Assembly: GCF_045348435.1 (NCBI RefSeq)
Contig: NZ_CP157484.1
Coordinates: 2,170,001 to 2,234,000 of the forward strand
DNA: 64,000 nucleotides
Reading direction: 5' to 3'
Source of the DNA: Alsobacter sp045348435
GTDB lineage: Bacteria > Pseudomonadota > Alphaproteobacteria > Rhizobiales > Beijerinckiaceae
Positions 37,166 to 53,469 of this stretch are shown piece after piece (the first letter of the stretch is position 1; each line of letters begins with the position of its first letter). The position numbers were made by a program, and so were the translations under genes. The notes under the pieces are model-generated. The model was given only the letters and a program-made list of their open reading frames with translations, did no database searches and was not told where the DNA came from.

Positions 37166-38611
37166 TCACTCCGCCGGCCTGAGGGGCGCGGAGGGCGCGC
37201 CGGCGCGGGCGCGGTCCGGATCGATCGCCGGCGCGGGCGTCACGCCCGCCGTCCGCAGGGGCTTGCCTCGGTCGAGGCCCGGCTCGCCCGGATGCGGGGC
37301 GTGGGCCATCAGCCGCAGGATATAGAGGACGCCCATCCCGAACACCGCGAAATAGATGAGCACGAAGGCGACCAGCGACGACGCCACCGCCGGCGCCTGC
37401 AGGGGCGAAACCGATTCCGCCGTGCGCAGCAGGCCATAGACGGTGAAGGGCTGCCGCCCGACCTCCGTCGTGATCCAGCCCGCCAGCACGGCGACGAAGC
37501 CCGCCGGCCCCATCGCAACCGCGAACCGGTGCAGCCAGGGCGACTCGTAAAGCGCGCCGCGCCAGCGCGCCACGAGGCTGAGCGCCCCCAGTCCCAGCAT
37601 GGCGAAGCCGAGGCCTACCATCACCCGGAAGGACCAGAACACCACCGGCACCGGGGGCCAGTTCTCGCGCGGGATCGTGTCGAGCCCCGCCAGCGGCGCG
37701 TTCAGGTCGTGCTTCAGGATCAGGGAGGAGAGGCGGGGAATCTGCACCGCGTAGCGCACGACCCGCTCGGACTGGTCCGGCCAGCCGAACAGGATGAGGG
37801 GCGCGCCGTCCTGATGGCTCTCGAAATGACCCTCCATGGCCATCACCTTGGCGGGCTGGCGTTCCAGCGTGTTGATCCCGTGGGCGTCCCCCGCGGCGAT
37901 CTGCAACGGCGCGACCAAGGCCAGCATCCACATCGCCATGGAGAACATGGTGCGCGCGCCCGCATTGCCCCGGTCGCGCAGCAGGTGCCAGGCGCCCGTG
38001 GCGCCGACGACCAGCGCTGTCGTCAGATAGGCGGCCAGGACCATGTGGACGAGCCGGAACGGGAAGGACGGGTTGAACACGATGGCCCACCAGTCCTCGG
38101 GCACGAACTGCCCGGCGGCGTTGACCGAGTGGCCCGCAGGCGTCTGCATCCACGAGTTCACGGCCAGAATCCAGAAGGCCGAGAACAACGTGCCCACCGC
38201 GACGGCGAGCGTCGCCAGGAAGTGAAGCGTCCTGCCGACCTTGTCGACCCCGAACAGCATCACCCCGAGAAAGCCTGCCTCCAGGAAGAAGGCCGACAGG
38301 ACTTCATAGGCCATCATCGGGCCGAGCACCGGGCCGGTCTTGTCGGCGTAGACGGACCAGTTCGTGCCGAACTGGTAGGACATCACGATGCCCGAGACGA
38401 CGCCCATCGCGAAGGCGATGGCGAAGATCTTCATCCAGTATTTGAACAGGTTCAGGAACACCTCGCGCCCGGTCCAGAGCCAAAGCGCCTCCAGCACGGC
38501 GAGGTAGCTCGCCAGCCCGATGGAGAAGGCCGGGAACACGATGTGAAAGGAGATCGTAAAGCCGAACTGCGCCCGGGCCAGGGTCAGCGCGTCGAGGCCG
38601 AAGATGCCCAT
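37166..38611 (-). CDS. cydA: Cytochrome bd-type ubiquinol oxidase subunit I (CioA)
   Basis: A 481-residue heme-binding subunit I. The heme ligand His lies in the ARAQFGFTISFHIVFPA start and another in PFRLVHMVLAAYL. The quinol-site residues are in KVMAMEGHFES, and GWITTEVGRQPF is the conserved heme-region motif. The Q-loop is short, as in the CIO branch. The ATG at 38611 follows GGAG; a longer frame would add 12 residues. The operon order cydA-cydB-DUF2474 lacks cydDC in the window. Confidence 0.94.
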   Translation of the reverse strand: MGIFGLDALTLARAQFGFTISFHIVFPAFSIGLASYLAVLEALWLWTGREVFLNLFKYWMKIFAIAFAMGVVSGIVMSYQFGTNWSVYADKTGPVLGPMMAYEVLSAFFLEAGFLGVMLFGVDKVGRTLHFLATLAVAVGTLFSAFWILAVNSWMQTPAGHSVNAAGQFVPEDWWAIVFNPSFPFRLVHMVLAAYLTTALVVGATGAWHLLRDRGNAGARTMFSMAMWMLALVAPLQIAAGDAHGINTLERQPAKVMAMEGHFESHQDGAPLILFGWPDQSERVVRYAVQIPRLSSLILKHDLNAPLAGLDTIPRENWPPVPVVFWSFRVMVGLGFAMLGLGALSLVARWRGALYESPWLHRFAVAMGPAGFVAVLAGWITTEVGRQPFTVYGLLRTAESVSPLQAPAVASSLVAFVLIYFAVFGMGVLYILRLMAHAPHPGEPGLDRGKPLRTAGVTPAPAIDPDRARAGAPSAPLRPAE

Positions 38612-38732
38612 GAGTGCTCCACCGCCGTTACGGACGCCGATTGTCATCCGAAATAGACGGCGAAGCGAGGGCGACCACCCCCGCGAGGCGCGTCACCGCG
38701 CCCCGGGGCGGGAGCGAGCGCCGGTTTTCGGC

Positions 38733-40169
38733 TCAGGCCAGCGGGCGCGCCCGGACGCCGGCGTCGCGGGCGGCCGAGCGCGGGGCCGGCCGCTGATCCT
38801 CATAACCGGCGAAGGCCGCCGGGGCGGGGTCGTAGGCCAGCGCCGGATCGACGGACAGGTCCATCAGCGACGGTGGGACGGCGACCTTCCGGGGCAGCAG
38901 GAAGCGCGGCTTGCGCCAGTTCGCAGAGGCGAGACGGGCCGCCCCGAGGCTAGGGCGGGGCAGTTGCTCGGCGATGTGCTCGCACACCAGGCTGGCGGCC
39001 AGGAAGCCGTCCCCGATGATCCGGACGCGCCGCCGCGCCAGCGCGAGGCCCGCGGCCGCCATCGCGAACGCCCCCAGCGTGAGCGGCAGGCCCAAGGACG
39101 ACGCCGAGGCGTCCAGCGAACCGACCGACGCCACGGAGACCGCGCGAATCGAGCCGGTGACGATGGGATCCTCCTGGGCGGCCGCCGGCTGGGCCGGCGC
39201 CGGAGCCTGCGCGACGGACGGGGTCGTCGCAGCGGAGCCGGCGGGCGTCGCGCTCGCCACGGCCACGGGCGCGGCCGGCGCCGCCTCGGCGATATAGCGG
39301 TTCACGAGCTCCGCCATGGCGTTGTCGCGCGTGCGCTGCGACGCGCCGCCCAGGATCACCGCGACCAGGCTGCGGTCGTCGCGCCTGACGGAGGCGAGCA
39401 GATTGAACCCCGATGCGTTGGTGAAGCCGGTCTTGATGCCGTCCATGCCCTCCAGCCGGGTCATCAGGCGGTTGTGGCTCAGCACCTTGGTTCCGGCGTA
39501 GTCGAAGCTGCGGGTGGCGAAATAGGTGAACAGCGACGGGAACTGCTCGCGCACCTTCTGGCCCAGGATCGAAAGGTCGCGGGCCGTCGTGATCTGGGCC
39601 TTGTTGGGCAGGCCGGAGGCGTTCACGAAGGTGGTGTTGCGCATCCCCAGCGACGCGGCCTTCTCGGTCATCTTCCGGGCGAATTCCGCTTCCGTGCCGC
39701 CGATGTTCTCCGCCACCACGACAGCGACGTCGTTGGCCGACCGGGTGACGATCGCCTTGATGGCGTCCTCGACCGTGATGGTCTCGCCCTTCTTCACGCC
39801 CAGGCGCGACGGGGCCTGGTTCATCGCCGCCGCCGAGACCTGGAGGGGGGTGTCGAGCCGATACTCGCCCGACTGCAGCTTTTCGAAGAGGAGATAGAGC
39901 GTCATCACCTTGGTGAGGGACGCCGGATGGCGGGGCGCGTCGGCGTCGACGGCGTGCAGGATGCGCCCGGACTGGGGGTCCACGACGATCGCCGCATAGG
40001 GAGGCTGGTACGCGCCGGCCTTGTGGAGCGCCGACTTGCCCGGATGCATCCGGCGCTTGCCGGCTTCGGCCGGACCCGTCCCGGCGATCGCGACGACGCT
40101 CACGAGGGCTGCGACCCACAGACGCGTCACGCCCGCATTGGTCCGGGCTTTCGCCGCGAAGCACGCCAT
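38733..40169 (-). CDS. D-alanyl-D-alanine carboxypeptidase (penicillin-binding protein)
   Basis: A 478-residue PBP5-type serine peptidase that trims peptidoglycan stem peptides in the periplasm. After a signal peptide (WVAALVSVVAIAGTG) come the three active-site motifs SLTK, SAN and KTG. The C-terminal third is unusual: a Pro/Ala-rich linker, a hydrophobic segment (LGLPLTLGAFAMAAAGLALA) followed by RRRVRI, and a long tail, so it may be bitopic rather than tethered by an amphipathic helix. The ATG at 40169 follows AGGAGCTGACAGG; TTG at 40190 is the alternative. Confidence 0.9.
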   Translation of the reverse strand: MACFAAKARTNAGVTRLWVAALVSVVAIAGTGPAEAGKRRMHPGKSALHKAGAYQPPYAAIVVDPQSGRILHAVDADAPRHPASLTKVMTLYLLFEKLQSGEYRLDTPLQVSAAAMNQAPSRLGVKKGETITVEDAIKAIVTRSANDVAVVVAENIGGTEAEFARKMTEKAASLGMRNTTFVNASGLPNKAQITTARDLSILGQKVREQFPSLFTYFATRSFDYAGTKVLSHNRLMTRLEGMDGIKTGFTNASGFNLLASVRRDDRSLVAVILGGASQRTRDNAMAELVNRYIAEAAPAAPVAVASATPAGSAATTPSVAQAPAPAQPAAAQEDPIVTGSIRAVSVASVGSLDASASSLGLPLTLGAFAMAAAGLALARRRVRIIGDGFLAASLVCEHIAEQLPRPSLGAARLASANWRKPRFLLPRKVAVPPSLMDLSVDPALAYDPAPAAFAGYEDQRPAPRSAARDAGVRARPLA

Positions 40170-40659
40170 CCTGTCAGCTCCTGAACTCAAACGCTGGTCT
40201 TGCCGAAGAGGCGAGACCGACCAGAGCCCGAAACCGGTGAATCAGGCGTTAAAGACCGCGATTTTCCGGGCTGATCTGAGCGATTCGCTTGGATTTTGCG
40301 CGAAAGCTCCACCCGCCAGGCGGCCCCTTCGCGGTCAGCGGCCCCACGTCCATGTCAAAAGTCATGTGTGCGTTTTCCGTCGCCATGCATCGGGGTGACG
40401 AAAGGCACGAGCATTCGCGCCAATATTGGGCCTTTTGGTCATCTAGACGATTCGGCGTTTGAATTCGCCGACTTGGCGGCTGATGCGCTGCTGCCTTGTC
40501 TGTTCTTCCCGGCGCAAATAGCTCACTTTCACTGCGCAGCCACGCGCACCGTGGGAACCTATGCTTGAGCTGAGCGTTGCCGCTGACCTGCTGTCTGTCT
40601 TGGCGTGACGGCCCTTGGCGCCGCCGGCCAACACCAAAAGAAGAACCCGGAGGATTTCG
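40170..40659. promoter_or_regulatory. Divergent intergenic region before poly-HAMP kinase
   Basis: These 490 bases separate the D,D-carboxypeptidase gene from the large kinase. They are less GC-rich than their flanks. Apart from the EcfG-type promoter at 40554-40578 I see no gene. A 90-codon frame at 40296-40568 has no ribosome site or recognisable sequence. Confidence 0.5.
40554..40578 (+). promoter_or_regulatory. Candidate EcfG (general stress) promoter
   Basis: GGAAC at 40554-40558, a 16-base spacer, then CGTT at 40575-40578. This matches the alphaproteobacterial EcfG/SigT consensus GGAAC-N16/17-CGTT. The start of the poly-HAMP kinase is about 80 bases downstream. Confidence 0.6.
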
Positions 40660-46985
<6,326 letters not shown>

Positions 46986-47001
<16 letters not shown>

Positions 47002-49217
47002 GCAGGAAACCCGCCGTGCAGGGTTGGGGCGGCCGCGAGCCGCCTGAACCGACATCGCTCGTTCCCCAGGCCTTCCAGCCTGATCCGCCCGCGGCGGCGT
47101 CGGCTGGCGCGGGCCTCCAGGGGGGCGCGCTCGCGCCGGGCGTCTTCCCGGACAAGGTGAACATTCTCCTGGTCGACGACCAGCCGTCCAAGATCCTCAG
47201 CCACGAGGTGATCCTGGCCGAGCTGGGCGAGAACCTGATCACCGCCACCTCGCCCCGGGAGGTGTTCGAGCACCTGCTGCGCAGCGAGGTCGCCGTGGTG
47301 CTCATGGACGTCCAGATGCCGGAGCTGGACGGCTTCGAGCTGGCAGCGATGATCCGCGAGCATCCGCGCTATGAGAAGATCGCGATCATCTTCGTGTCGG
47401 CCATCCACCTGACCGATCTCGACCGGCTGCGCGGCTACGCCGCCGGCGCGGTCGACTATGTGCCGGTCCCGGTCGTCCCCGAGGTGCTGCGCGCCAAGGT
47501 GCGGGTCTTCGTCGACCTCTACCGCAAGACCCGCCAGCTCGAGCGCATGAACGAGGAGCTGGAGCGCCGCGTGGCCGAGCGCACCGCCGAGCTCGAGGCC
47601 TCCACCCGTCGCCTGACCGAGAGCGAGCAGCGCCGCAGCCTGGCCATGGCGGCCGGCTCCATGGGATCCTGGGACTGGAACGTCGCCACCGGCGACTACG
47701 CCTGGGACGCCGGCCAGTACCGGATCTATGGGGTCGACCCGGCCCAGTTCCGCCCGACGCGCGAGACCGTGGCCGCGCTGGTGCACCCCGACGACCGCGC
47801 GGCGGTGCGCCGGGCCACCGGCGACGCGCTGCGCAGCGGCCGGACCTCGCGGGCGGAGTTTCGCATCGTCCGCCCGGACCGGCAGGTGCGCTGGTGCATC
47901 ACCAGCGGCGCGACGACCTTCGACGCCGACGGCCGCCCCGTCCGGATGAGCGGCGTCACCTACGACATCACGGAGCGCAAGCTCGCCGAAGAGGCCCTCG
48001 AACGGCTGAACGAGGAGCTGGAGCGGCGCATTGAAGAGCGCACGCGCGAGCGGGAGATGGCCCTGGCGCAGCTCTTCGAGGCGCAGAAGATGGACACGAT
48101 CGGCCAGCTCACCGGCGGCGTCGCCCACGACTTCAACAACCTGCTCATGGCGGTGCTGGGCAGCCTGGAGCTGCTCCGCAAACGCGTCGTCGACGAGCGC
48201 TCCCTGCGGCTCCTGGACAACGCCAGCGAGGGCGCCAAGCGCGGCGCGGCGCTCACCAAGCGCCTGCTCGCCTTCGCCCGCCGCCAGGAGCTGAAGCCGG
48301 AGGTGGTGGACGTCGCGGCGCTGGTGTGCGGGATCGAAGACCTCCTGCGCCGCGCCCTGGGTCCCTCGGTGCGGCTGACGACCGACTTCCCGGACGGCCT
48401 GCCGGCGATCCAGGCGGACGTGAACCAGCTGGAGCTCGCGCTGCTCAACCTCGCCGTGAACGCGCGCGACGCCATGCCGGACGGGGGGCTTCTCTCCATC
48501 TCCGCAACGGTCGTGGACGCGGCGCGAACCGGATTCGATCGCCTCAGGCCCGGCGAATATCTGTGCATCGCCGTCGCCGACACCGGCTCGGGCATGGACG
48601 CCGCGACGCTGGCCAAGGCGGCAGAGCCGTTCTTCACCACCAAGGGTCCGGGCAAGGGGACCGGTCTCGGGCTCTCGATGGTGCATGGCATGGCCGGCCA
48701 GTCGGGCGGCGCGCTTCACCTCGTCAGTGAGCCCGGGGAGGGGACCACCGTCCGGATCTACCTGCCCCTGGCCGCGCCCGAGCTGGCGGTGGCCGAACCG
48801 GCCCCTGCGCCCGGGCCGTCCTTCCGGCCGGACCTGCCGCGCCTGACCATCCTGGTCGTCGACGACGACGAACTCGTCCGCACCGGCGCGGTGGCGATGC
48901 TGGAGGACATGGGCCATCACGTCGTCGAGGCCGCCTCGGGCGGCCAGGCGCTCTCCGCCCTGGAGGCGCGGGGCGGCGCCGTCGACCTGGTCGTGACCGA
49001 TCACGCCATGCCGGGAATGACCGGCGCGGAGCTGGTGCGCGTCCTCGGCGAGCGCTATCCGGGACTGCCCACGATCCTGGCCAGCGGCTACGCCGAGACG
49101 CCGGTCGGGGCGGGTGCGATCGCCGATGTCAGGCTGGCGAAACCCTTCACCCAGGATGAAATCGCCAGCGCCATGGAACGCGCCATCGCGGCGGGTTCGC
49201 GCCTCGCCCAGGGCTGA
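46986..49217 (+). CDS. REC-PAS-histidine kinase-REC hybrid sensor
   Basis: A 743-residue soluble hybrid kinase. It has a Pro/Ala-rich lead, an N-terminal receiver (NILLVDDQ, phospho-Asp108 in LMDVQMPELDG), a coiled coil, a PAS/PAC domain (SWDWNVATGDYAWD ... VTYDITERK), a second coiled coil, a kinase core (His381 in GGVAHDFNNLL, ATPase motifs DTGSGM and GTGLGLSM), and a C-terminal receiver (VVTDHAMPGMTG). The start is GTG at 46986 or TTG at 46998, both overlapping the end of the poly-HAMP kinase. Its N-terminal receiver could accept phosphate from that kinase. Confidence 0.9.
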
Positions 49218-49331
49218 CCGCCCCGCCGCCCGCTCGCTCATGCACGGAATGGGATAATCGACCGGAACATATCAGTTCCTGCCACAGCGGCTTGGCTTAG
49301 GCTGCGCGACCTCTCCCCACCGGGTCTCGCC

Positions 49332-50186
49332 ATGTCGACCACGCCGCGCGCCTTCATCCTCGGACATCCGGTCGCGCAGTCGCGCTCGCCCATGATCCAT
49401 GGCTATTGGCTGAAGACGCTGGGCATCCAGGGCGCCTACGACTTCAAGGACGTGCCGCCGGAGGGCCTCGGCGCCTTCTTCGCCGGCCTGCGCCAGGAGG
49501 GCTATGTGGGCGGCAACGTCACGGCTCCGCACAAGACGGCCGTGATCCCCTATCTGGCCGGCATCGACGAGGCCGCCTCCGCGATCGGCGCCGTCAGCGT
49601 GATCTGGACCGAGGACGGCCGCTATGTGGGCGGCAACGCCGACGCCTACGGCTTCCTGACGAACCTCGACGACGTTCACCCCGGCTGGGACAAGGGCGGC
49701 GGTCGCGTAGCGCTCGTCCTGGGCGCCGGCGGCGCGTCCCGGGCCGCCGTCTACGCGCTGCTCCAGCGCGGCTTCGACGTCCACATCGCCAACCGGACGC
49801 TGGCGCGGGCCAAGGACCTGGCGCGCGACTTCGGCCCGCAGGCGCACGCCCACGCCTGGGACGAGGCGACGGCGCTTCTGCCGCAGGTCGATCTGCTGGT
49901 GAACGCCACGTCGCTCGGGATGGCCGGCAAGGCCCCGCTCGACTTCGACATCTCCGGGCTGAAACGCGACGCCATCGTGTACGACGTCATCTCCGTCCCG
50001 CTCGAGACGGACCTCGTGAAGCGGGCCCGCGAGCGCGGGCACAGGACGGCCACGGGGCTCGGCTTTCTGCTCCAGCAGGCCGGCGTCGGCTTCGCGCGCT
50101 GGTTCGGCGTCACCCCGCAGGTGACGCCCGACCTGCGCCGGCTGGTGGAGGCCGACATCATCGCCAAGACGCCGCCCGCCGGCTGA
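49332..50186 (+). CDS. aroE: Shikimate dehydrogenase family protein
   Basis: A 284-residue NAD(P)-dependent shikimate/quinate dehydrogenase. The substrate site has QSRSPMIHGYW and GGNVTAPHKT (catalytic Lys), with the paired acidic residue in GGNADAYGF, and the nucleotide motif VLGAGGASRAAVYAL. It could serve aromatic biosynthesis, but it is followed closely by a binding protein, an amidohydrolase and an MFS transporter, as in quinate/shikimate or aromatic catabolic clusters. A second aroE elsewhere in the genome would favour the catabolic role. Confidence 0.88.
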   Translation: MSTTPRAFILGHPVAQSRSPMIHGYWLKTLGIQGAYDFKDVPPEGLGAFFAGLRQEGYVGGNVTAPHKTAVIPYLAGIDEAASAIGAVSVIWTEDGRYVGGNADAYGFLTNLDDVHPGWDKGGGRVALVLGAGGASRAAVYALLQRGFDVHIANRTLARAKDLARDFGPQAHAHAWDEATALLPQVDLLVNATSLGMAGKAPLDFDISGLKRDAIVYDVISVPLETDLVKRARERGHRTATGLGFLLQQAGVGFARWFGVTPQVTPDLRRLVEADIIAKTPPAG

Positions 50187-50245
50187 CCGCGGGCGACGCC
50201 GATCGAACAAGGGCCGGCAAGGCCCGGACCACCTGGGAGGACAAC

Positions 50246-51379
50246 ATGAAGCCGATCATCGCCTGGACCTTGCTGGGACTCCTGACGCCCGCCGCGGCGC
50301 TGGCGCAGTCGACCGTCGTCATCCCGGACGTCGTCGAGCTGTCCGGCCCCGGGGCCGTGTCGGGCACGAACTGGCGCGACGGCGTCGTCCTGGCGATCGA
50401 CGAGATCAACGCCAAGGGCGGCATCCTGGGCCGCAAGATCGAGACCAGCCATATCGACACCCAGAGCAACCCCGGCGTCTCGCGCGCGCAGATCCAGAAG
50501 GTGCTGGACCAGCAGCCCTATGTGGTGCTCGGCCCGATCTATTCCGGGTCCGTCAAGGTCAACATGCTGCTGACGCAGGCGGCCGGCGTGCCGCAGATCG
50601 TCGGCGCCGAGGCGGCCGAGATCACCCAGATGGGCAACCCCTTCGTGTTTCGCACCGCCTTCGGGCAGCAGATCAGCATCCCCAAGCTCGCCAACTACAT
50701 CCGCGACGGTCTCAAGGCCAAGCAGGTGGCGGTGATCTGGGTCAACAACGACTTCGGCAAGGGCGGCCGCGACGCCTTCCTGCGCGAGATGGGATCGCGC
50801 GGCGTCAAGGTGGTGGCCGACATCTCGACCGAGCAGGGCCAGGTGGACTTCGCCGCGGACGTCGCCAAGCTCAAGCAGGCGACCGTCGACGCCGTGTTCG
50901 TCTACACCAACGAGGAGGAGAGCGCCCGCTTCCTGCTCGAGGCGCGCCGCCAGAACGTCAAGGCGCCGCTCATCGGCGAGACGACCCTGCTCAGCCAGAA
51001 GGTGATCGAACTCGGCGGCGCCGCCGCCAACGGCGTGCGCGGCCATGTGGGCCTGTCGACGGACGCTCCGGTGCCGGCGGTCCGCGAGTTCTCCGAGAAA
51101 TTCAAGAAGCGCTTCAACTACATCGCCGATCACAACGGCATCAAGGGCTACACGGCCGTCTACGCCATCAAGTACGTCACCGAGAAGATCGGGAAATTCG
51201 ACAGCGCGCTCTTCGCCAAGACCCTGCACGGCCTGACGATCACGCCCGAGCAGGAGCCGGGCATCCTGATGGAGACGACCTGGGACGGGGCCGGCGACAT
51301 CGACCGGATCAGCTTCCTGGCCGAAGTGGAGGACGGCAAGCAGAAGATCGTCGAGATCCTGCCCAAGCTCGGCAAATAG
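50246..51379 (+). CDS. Branched-chain-type ABC substrate-binding protein
   Basis: A 377-residue periplasmic binding protein of the Leu/Ile/Val family (Peripla_BP_6) with a signal peptide ending at AALAQ. Family elements are LSGPGAVSGTNWRDGVVLAIDEINAKGG and NDFGKGGRDAFLREM. The ATG at 50246 follows GGGAGGACAAC. No permease or ATPase genes are nearby, so it must share a transporter encoded elsewhere. Members of this family with aroE-like neighbours often bind aromatic acids, which is inference here. Confidence 0.88.
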   Translation: MKPIIAWTLLGLLTPAAALAQSTVVIPDVVELSGPGAVSGTNWRDGVVLAIDEINAKGGILGRKIETSHIDTQSNPGVSRAQIQKVLDQQPYVVLGPIYSGSVKVNMLLTQAAGVPQIVGAEAAEITQMGNPFVFRTAFGQQISIPKLANYIRDGLKAKQVAVIWVNNDFGKGGRDAFLREMGSRGVKVVADISTEQGQVDFAADVAKLKQATVDAVFVYTNEEESARFLLEARRQNVKAPLIGETTLLSQKVIELGGAAANGVRGHVGLSTDAPVPAVREFSEKFKKRFNYIADHNGIKGYTAVYAIKYVTEKIGKFDSALFAKTLHGLTITPEQEPGILMETTWDGAGDIDRISFLAEVEDGKQKIVEILPKLGK

Positions 51380-51411
51380 CGCGGCGGACCGGGACTGGGA
51401 CCGCTCAGCTC

Positions 51412-52251
51412 ATGTCGATCGTCGACGAACCGAAGATCGACTGCCATGTCCACGTCCTGGACCCGGCCCGGTTTCCCTATCGTCCAGACACGGCCTACCG
51501 GCCCTCCGGGCAGGAGATCGCCCCGCTCGAGCAACTCCTGCCCGTGATGGAGACCTACGGCGTCACCCACGCCCTGCTGGTGGGGCCGAATTCCGGCTAT
51601 GGCGAGGACAATTCCTGCATGCTCGACGCCCTGCGGCGAGGGCGGGGGCGCTTCAAGGGCGTCGCGGTCGTGCCCAACGACGCGTCGGCGGGCGATCTCC
51701 TGCGCCTGAAGGAGGCCGGCGTCGTCGGCGTGGCCTGGAACGCCACCGTGAACGGCGTCGACTTCTATCGCAGCGCGGACGCGCTCGTGCGGCGGCTGAC
51801 CGAGCTCGATCTCTTCCTTCAGTTGCAGGTCGAGGGCGACCAGCTCGACGCCTTCATGCCGCTCATCGACAGCGCGCGCCCGCGATTGCTGGTGGATCAC
51901 TGCGGCCGGCCGCTGCAGGCGGCTGGACTGGGCCAGTCCGGCTTCCAGACGCTCCTGCGGCTCGGCCGCGAGGGCAGGGCGGCGGTCAAGCTCTCCGGCT
52001 ACGCCAAGCTCTCCGACCAGCCCTGGCCGCACCGCGACGCCTGGCCCTTCGCCGAGGCGCTGGTCGAGGCCTTCACCCTCGACGCCTGCCTGTGGGCGTC
52101 CGACTGGCCCTTTCTGAAAGCGCCGTCCCGGGTCGACTACGGCCCGCTCCTTGTGCTAGCCGAACGCCTCGTGCCGGACGCAGCGCTACGCCGCCGATGG
52201 CTGGTCGACACGCCGCGGCGCCTGTTCGGGTTTCAGGATCTCACCGGCTGA
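51412..52251 (+). CDS. Amidohydrolase 2 family protein
   Basis: A 279-residue TIM-barrel hydrolase of the amidohydrolase-2 family (2-pyrone-4,6-dicarboxylate lactonase/LigI-like). The metal and active-site residues are in KIDCHVHVLDP, LLVDHCGRP and LWASDWPF. Such enzymes open lactones or decarboxylate aromatic intermediates. Lying 32 bases after the binding-protein gene, it is probably co-transcribed and acts on the imported compound or its derivative. Confidence 0.85.
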   Translation: MSIVDEPKIDCHVHVLDPARFPYRPDTAYRPSGQEIAPLEQLLPVMETYGVTHALLVGPNSGYGEDNSCMLDALRRGRGRFKGVAVVPNDASAGDLLRLKEAGVVGVAWNATVNGVDFYRSADALVRRLTELDLFLQLQVEGDQLDAFMPLIDSARPRLLVDHCGRPLQAAGLGQSGFQTLLRLGREGRAAVKLSGYAKLSDQPWPHRDAWPFAEALVEAFTLDACLWASDWPFLKAPSRVDYGPLLVLAERLVPDAALRRRWLVDTPRRLFGFQDLTG

Positions 52252-52296
52252 GGTCGACCGGCGGGGCCCGGATTGGGCGCCGCCCGGACAGGTTTC

Positions 52297-53469
52297 ATGG
52301 ATCAGCCCCTGGACGCCCGCGCGCGTCGCGCCGCCCCCGCCGGCCCCGAGCAGGCGTCCACCCGCCTCGTCTTCTTCGTGGCGGGATTCGCCACGGCCGC
52401 ATGGGCGCCCCTGGCGCCCTTCGCCAAGATGCGCGCCGGCGTCGACGAGGGCGTGCTCGGCCTGCTCCTCCTGTGCCTCGGCCTCGGCTCGATCGTGGCC
52501 ATGCCGCTGGCCGGCGCGATGTGCCAGCGCTGGGGGTGCAGGGCGGTGATCGCCGGCGCGGCGACGCTGGGCTGCCTTGCGCTGCCCTGTCTCGCCTATG
52601 CGTCGAACCTGGCCGCGCTCGCCGGCCTGCTGTTCGCGTTCGGGGCCGGCGTGGGGTCGATGGACGTCTCCATGAACATCCAGGCCATCATGGTGGAGCG
52701 GGCCAGCCGCAGGGCGATGATGTCGGGCTTCCATGGCCTGTTCAGCCTGGGCGGCATCGCTGGCGCGGGGGGCGTCACGGCGCTGCTGGGCGGCGGAGCC
52801 GGCCCGCTGGCCGCCGCGACGGCCATTTCGGCCTGCAGCCTTGCGATCGTCGCGGTCGCGTTCCGCCATCTGCTGCCCTATGGCGGCGAAGGCGGCGGAC
52901 CGGCTTTCGCCTGGCCGCGAGGCGTCGTGCTGGCGCTGGGCGGCCTGTGCTTCATGATCTTCCTCACCGAGGGCGCGATGCTGGACTGGAGCGCGATCGC
53001 GCTCAGCGCCGTCCATGGCGTCGAACCGGCGCTCGCCGGTCTCGGCTATGTCGCCTTCGCGATCGCCATGACGCTGGGCCGTCTGACCGGCGACCGGATC
53101 GTGCAGGCCTTTGGCGGGCCCGCCGTGATCGCCGTCGGGGGCGTCTGCGCCGCCATGGGCCTCGCACTGGGGGCGCTCGCGCCCACATGGGGCGGCGCTT
53201 TGCTCGGCTACGCGCTGGTGGGCGCGGGCTGCTCCAACATCGTCCCGGTGCTGTTCACGAGCGCGGGCCGCCAGACCGCCATGCCGGAGAGCGTCGCCGT
53301 GCCGGCGATCACCACACTGGGCTATGCGGGCATCCTCGCCGGGCCGGCGGCGATCGGCCTCGTCGCCCATTGGGCGTCCCTGCAGGCCTCGTTCCTGATC
53401 CTGGCGGCCCTGCTGCTCGGCGTCGCCGCCAGCGCGCTGGCGCTGCGCGTGGGCGCGTCGCCCCGTTAG
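52297..53469 (+). CDS. MFS transporter (YbjJ-like)
   Basis: A 390-residue major facilitator with twelve hydrophobic segments. Motif-like sequences include MPLAGAMCQRWGCRA after helix 2 and the GAGVGSMDVSMNIQ stretch seen in the FucP/YbjJ-type group. The ATG at 52297 gives a short Ala/Arg-rich cytoplasmic lead. It is the last gene of the aroE-to-MFS run and its stop overlaps the convergent ampG stop. The substrate is unknown. Confidence 0.85.
   Translation: MDQPLDARARRAAPAGPEQASTRLVFFVAGFATAAWAPLAPFAKMRAGVDEGVLGLLLLCLGLGSIVAMPLAGAMCQRWGCRAVIAGAATLGCLALPCLAYASNLAALAGLLFAFGAGVGSMDVSMNIQAIMVERASRRAMMSGFHGLFSLGGIAGAGGVTALLGGGAGPLAAATAISACSLAIVAVAFRHLLPYGGEGGGPAFAWPRGVVLALGGLCFMIFLTEGAMLDWSAIALSAVHGVEPALAGLGYVAFAIAMTLGRLTGDRIVQAFGGPAVIAVGGVCAAMGLALGALAPTWGGALLGYALVGAGCSNIVPVLFTSAGRQTAMPESVAVPAITTLGYAGILAGPAAIGLVAHWASLQASFLILAALLLGVAASALALRVGASPR

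Noticed and set aside
40296..40568. A 90-codon plus-strand frame before the poly-HAMP kinase.
   Set aside because: No ribosome site, no recognisable sequence, and it overlaps the candidate EcfG promoter.
49264..49279. GGAAC followed by GTTCC before aroE, considered as an EcfG promoter.
   Set aside because: No CGTT occurs 16-17 bases after GGAAC, so only a short inverted repeat remains.
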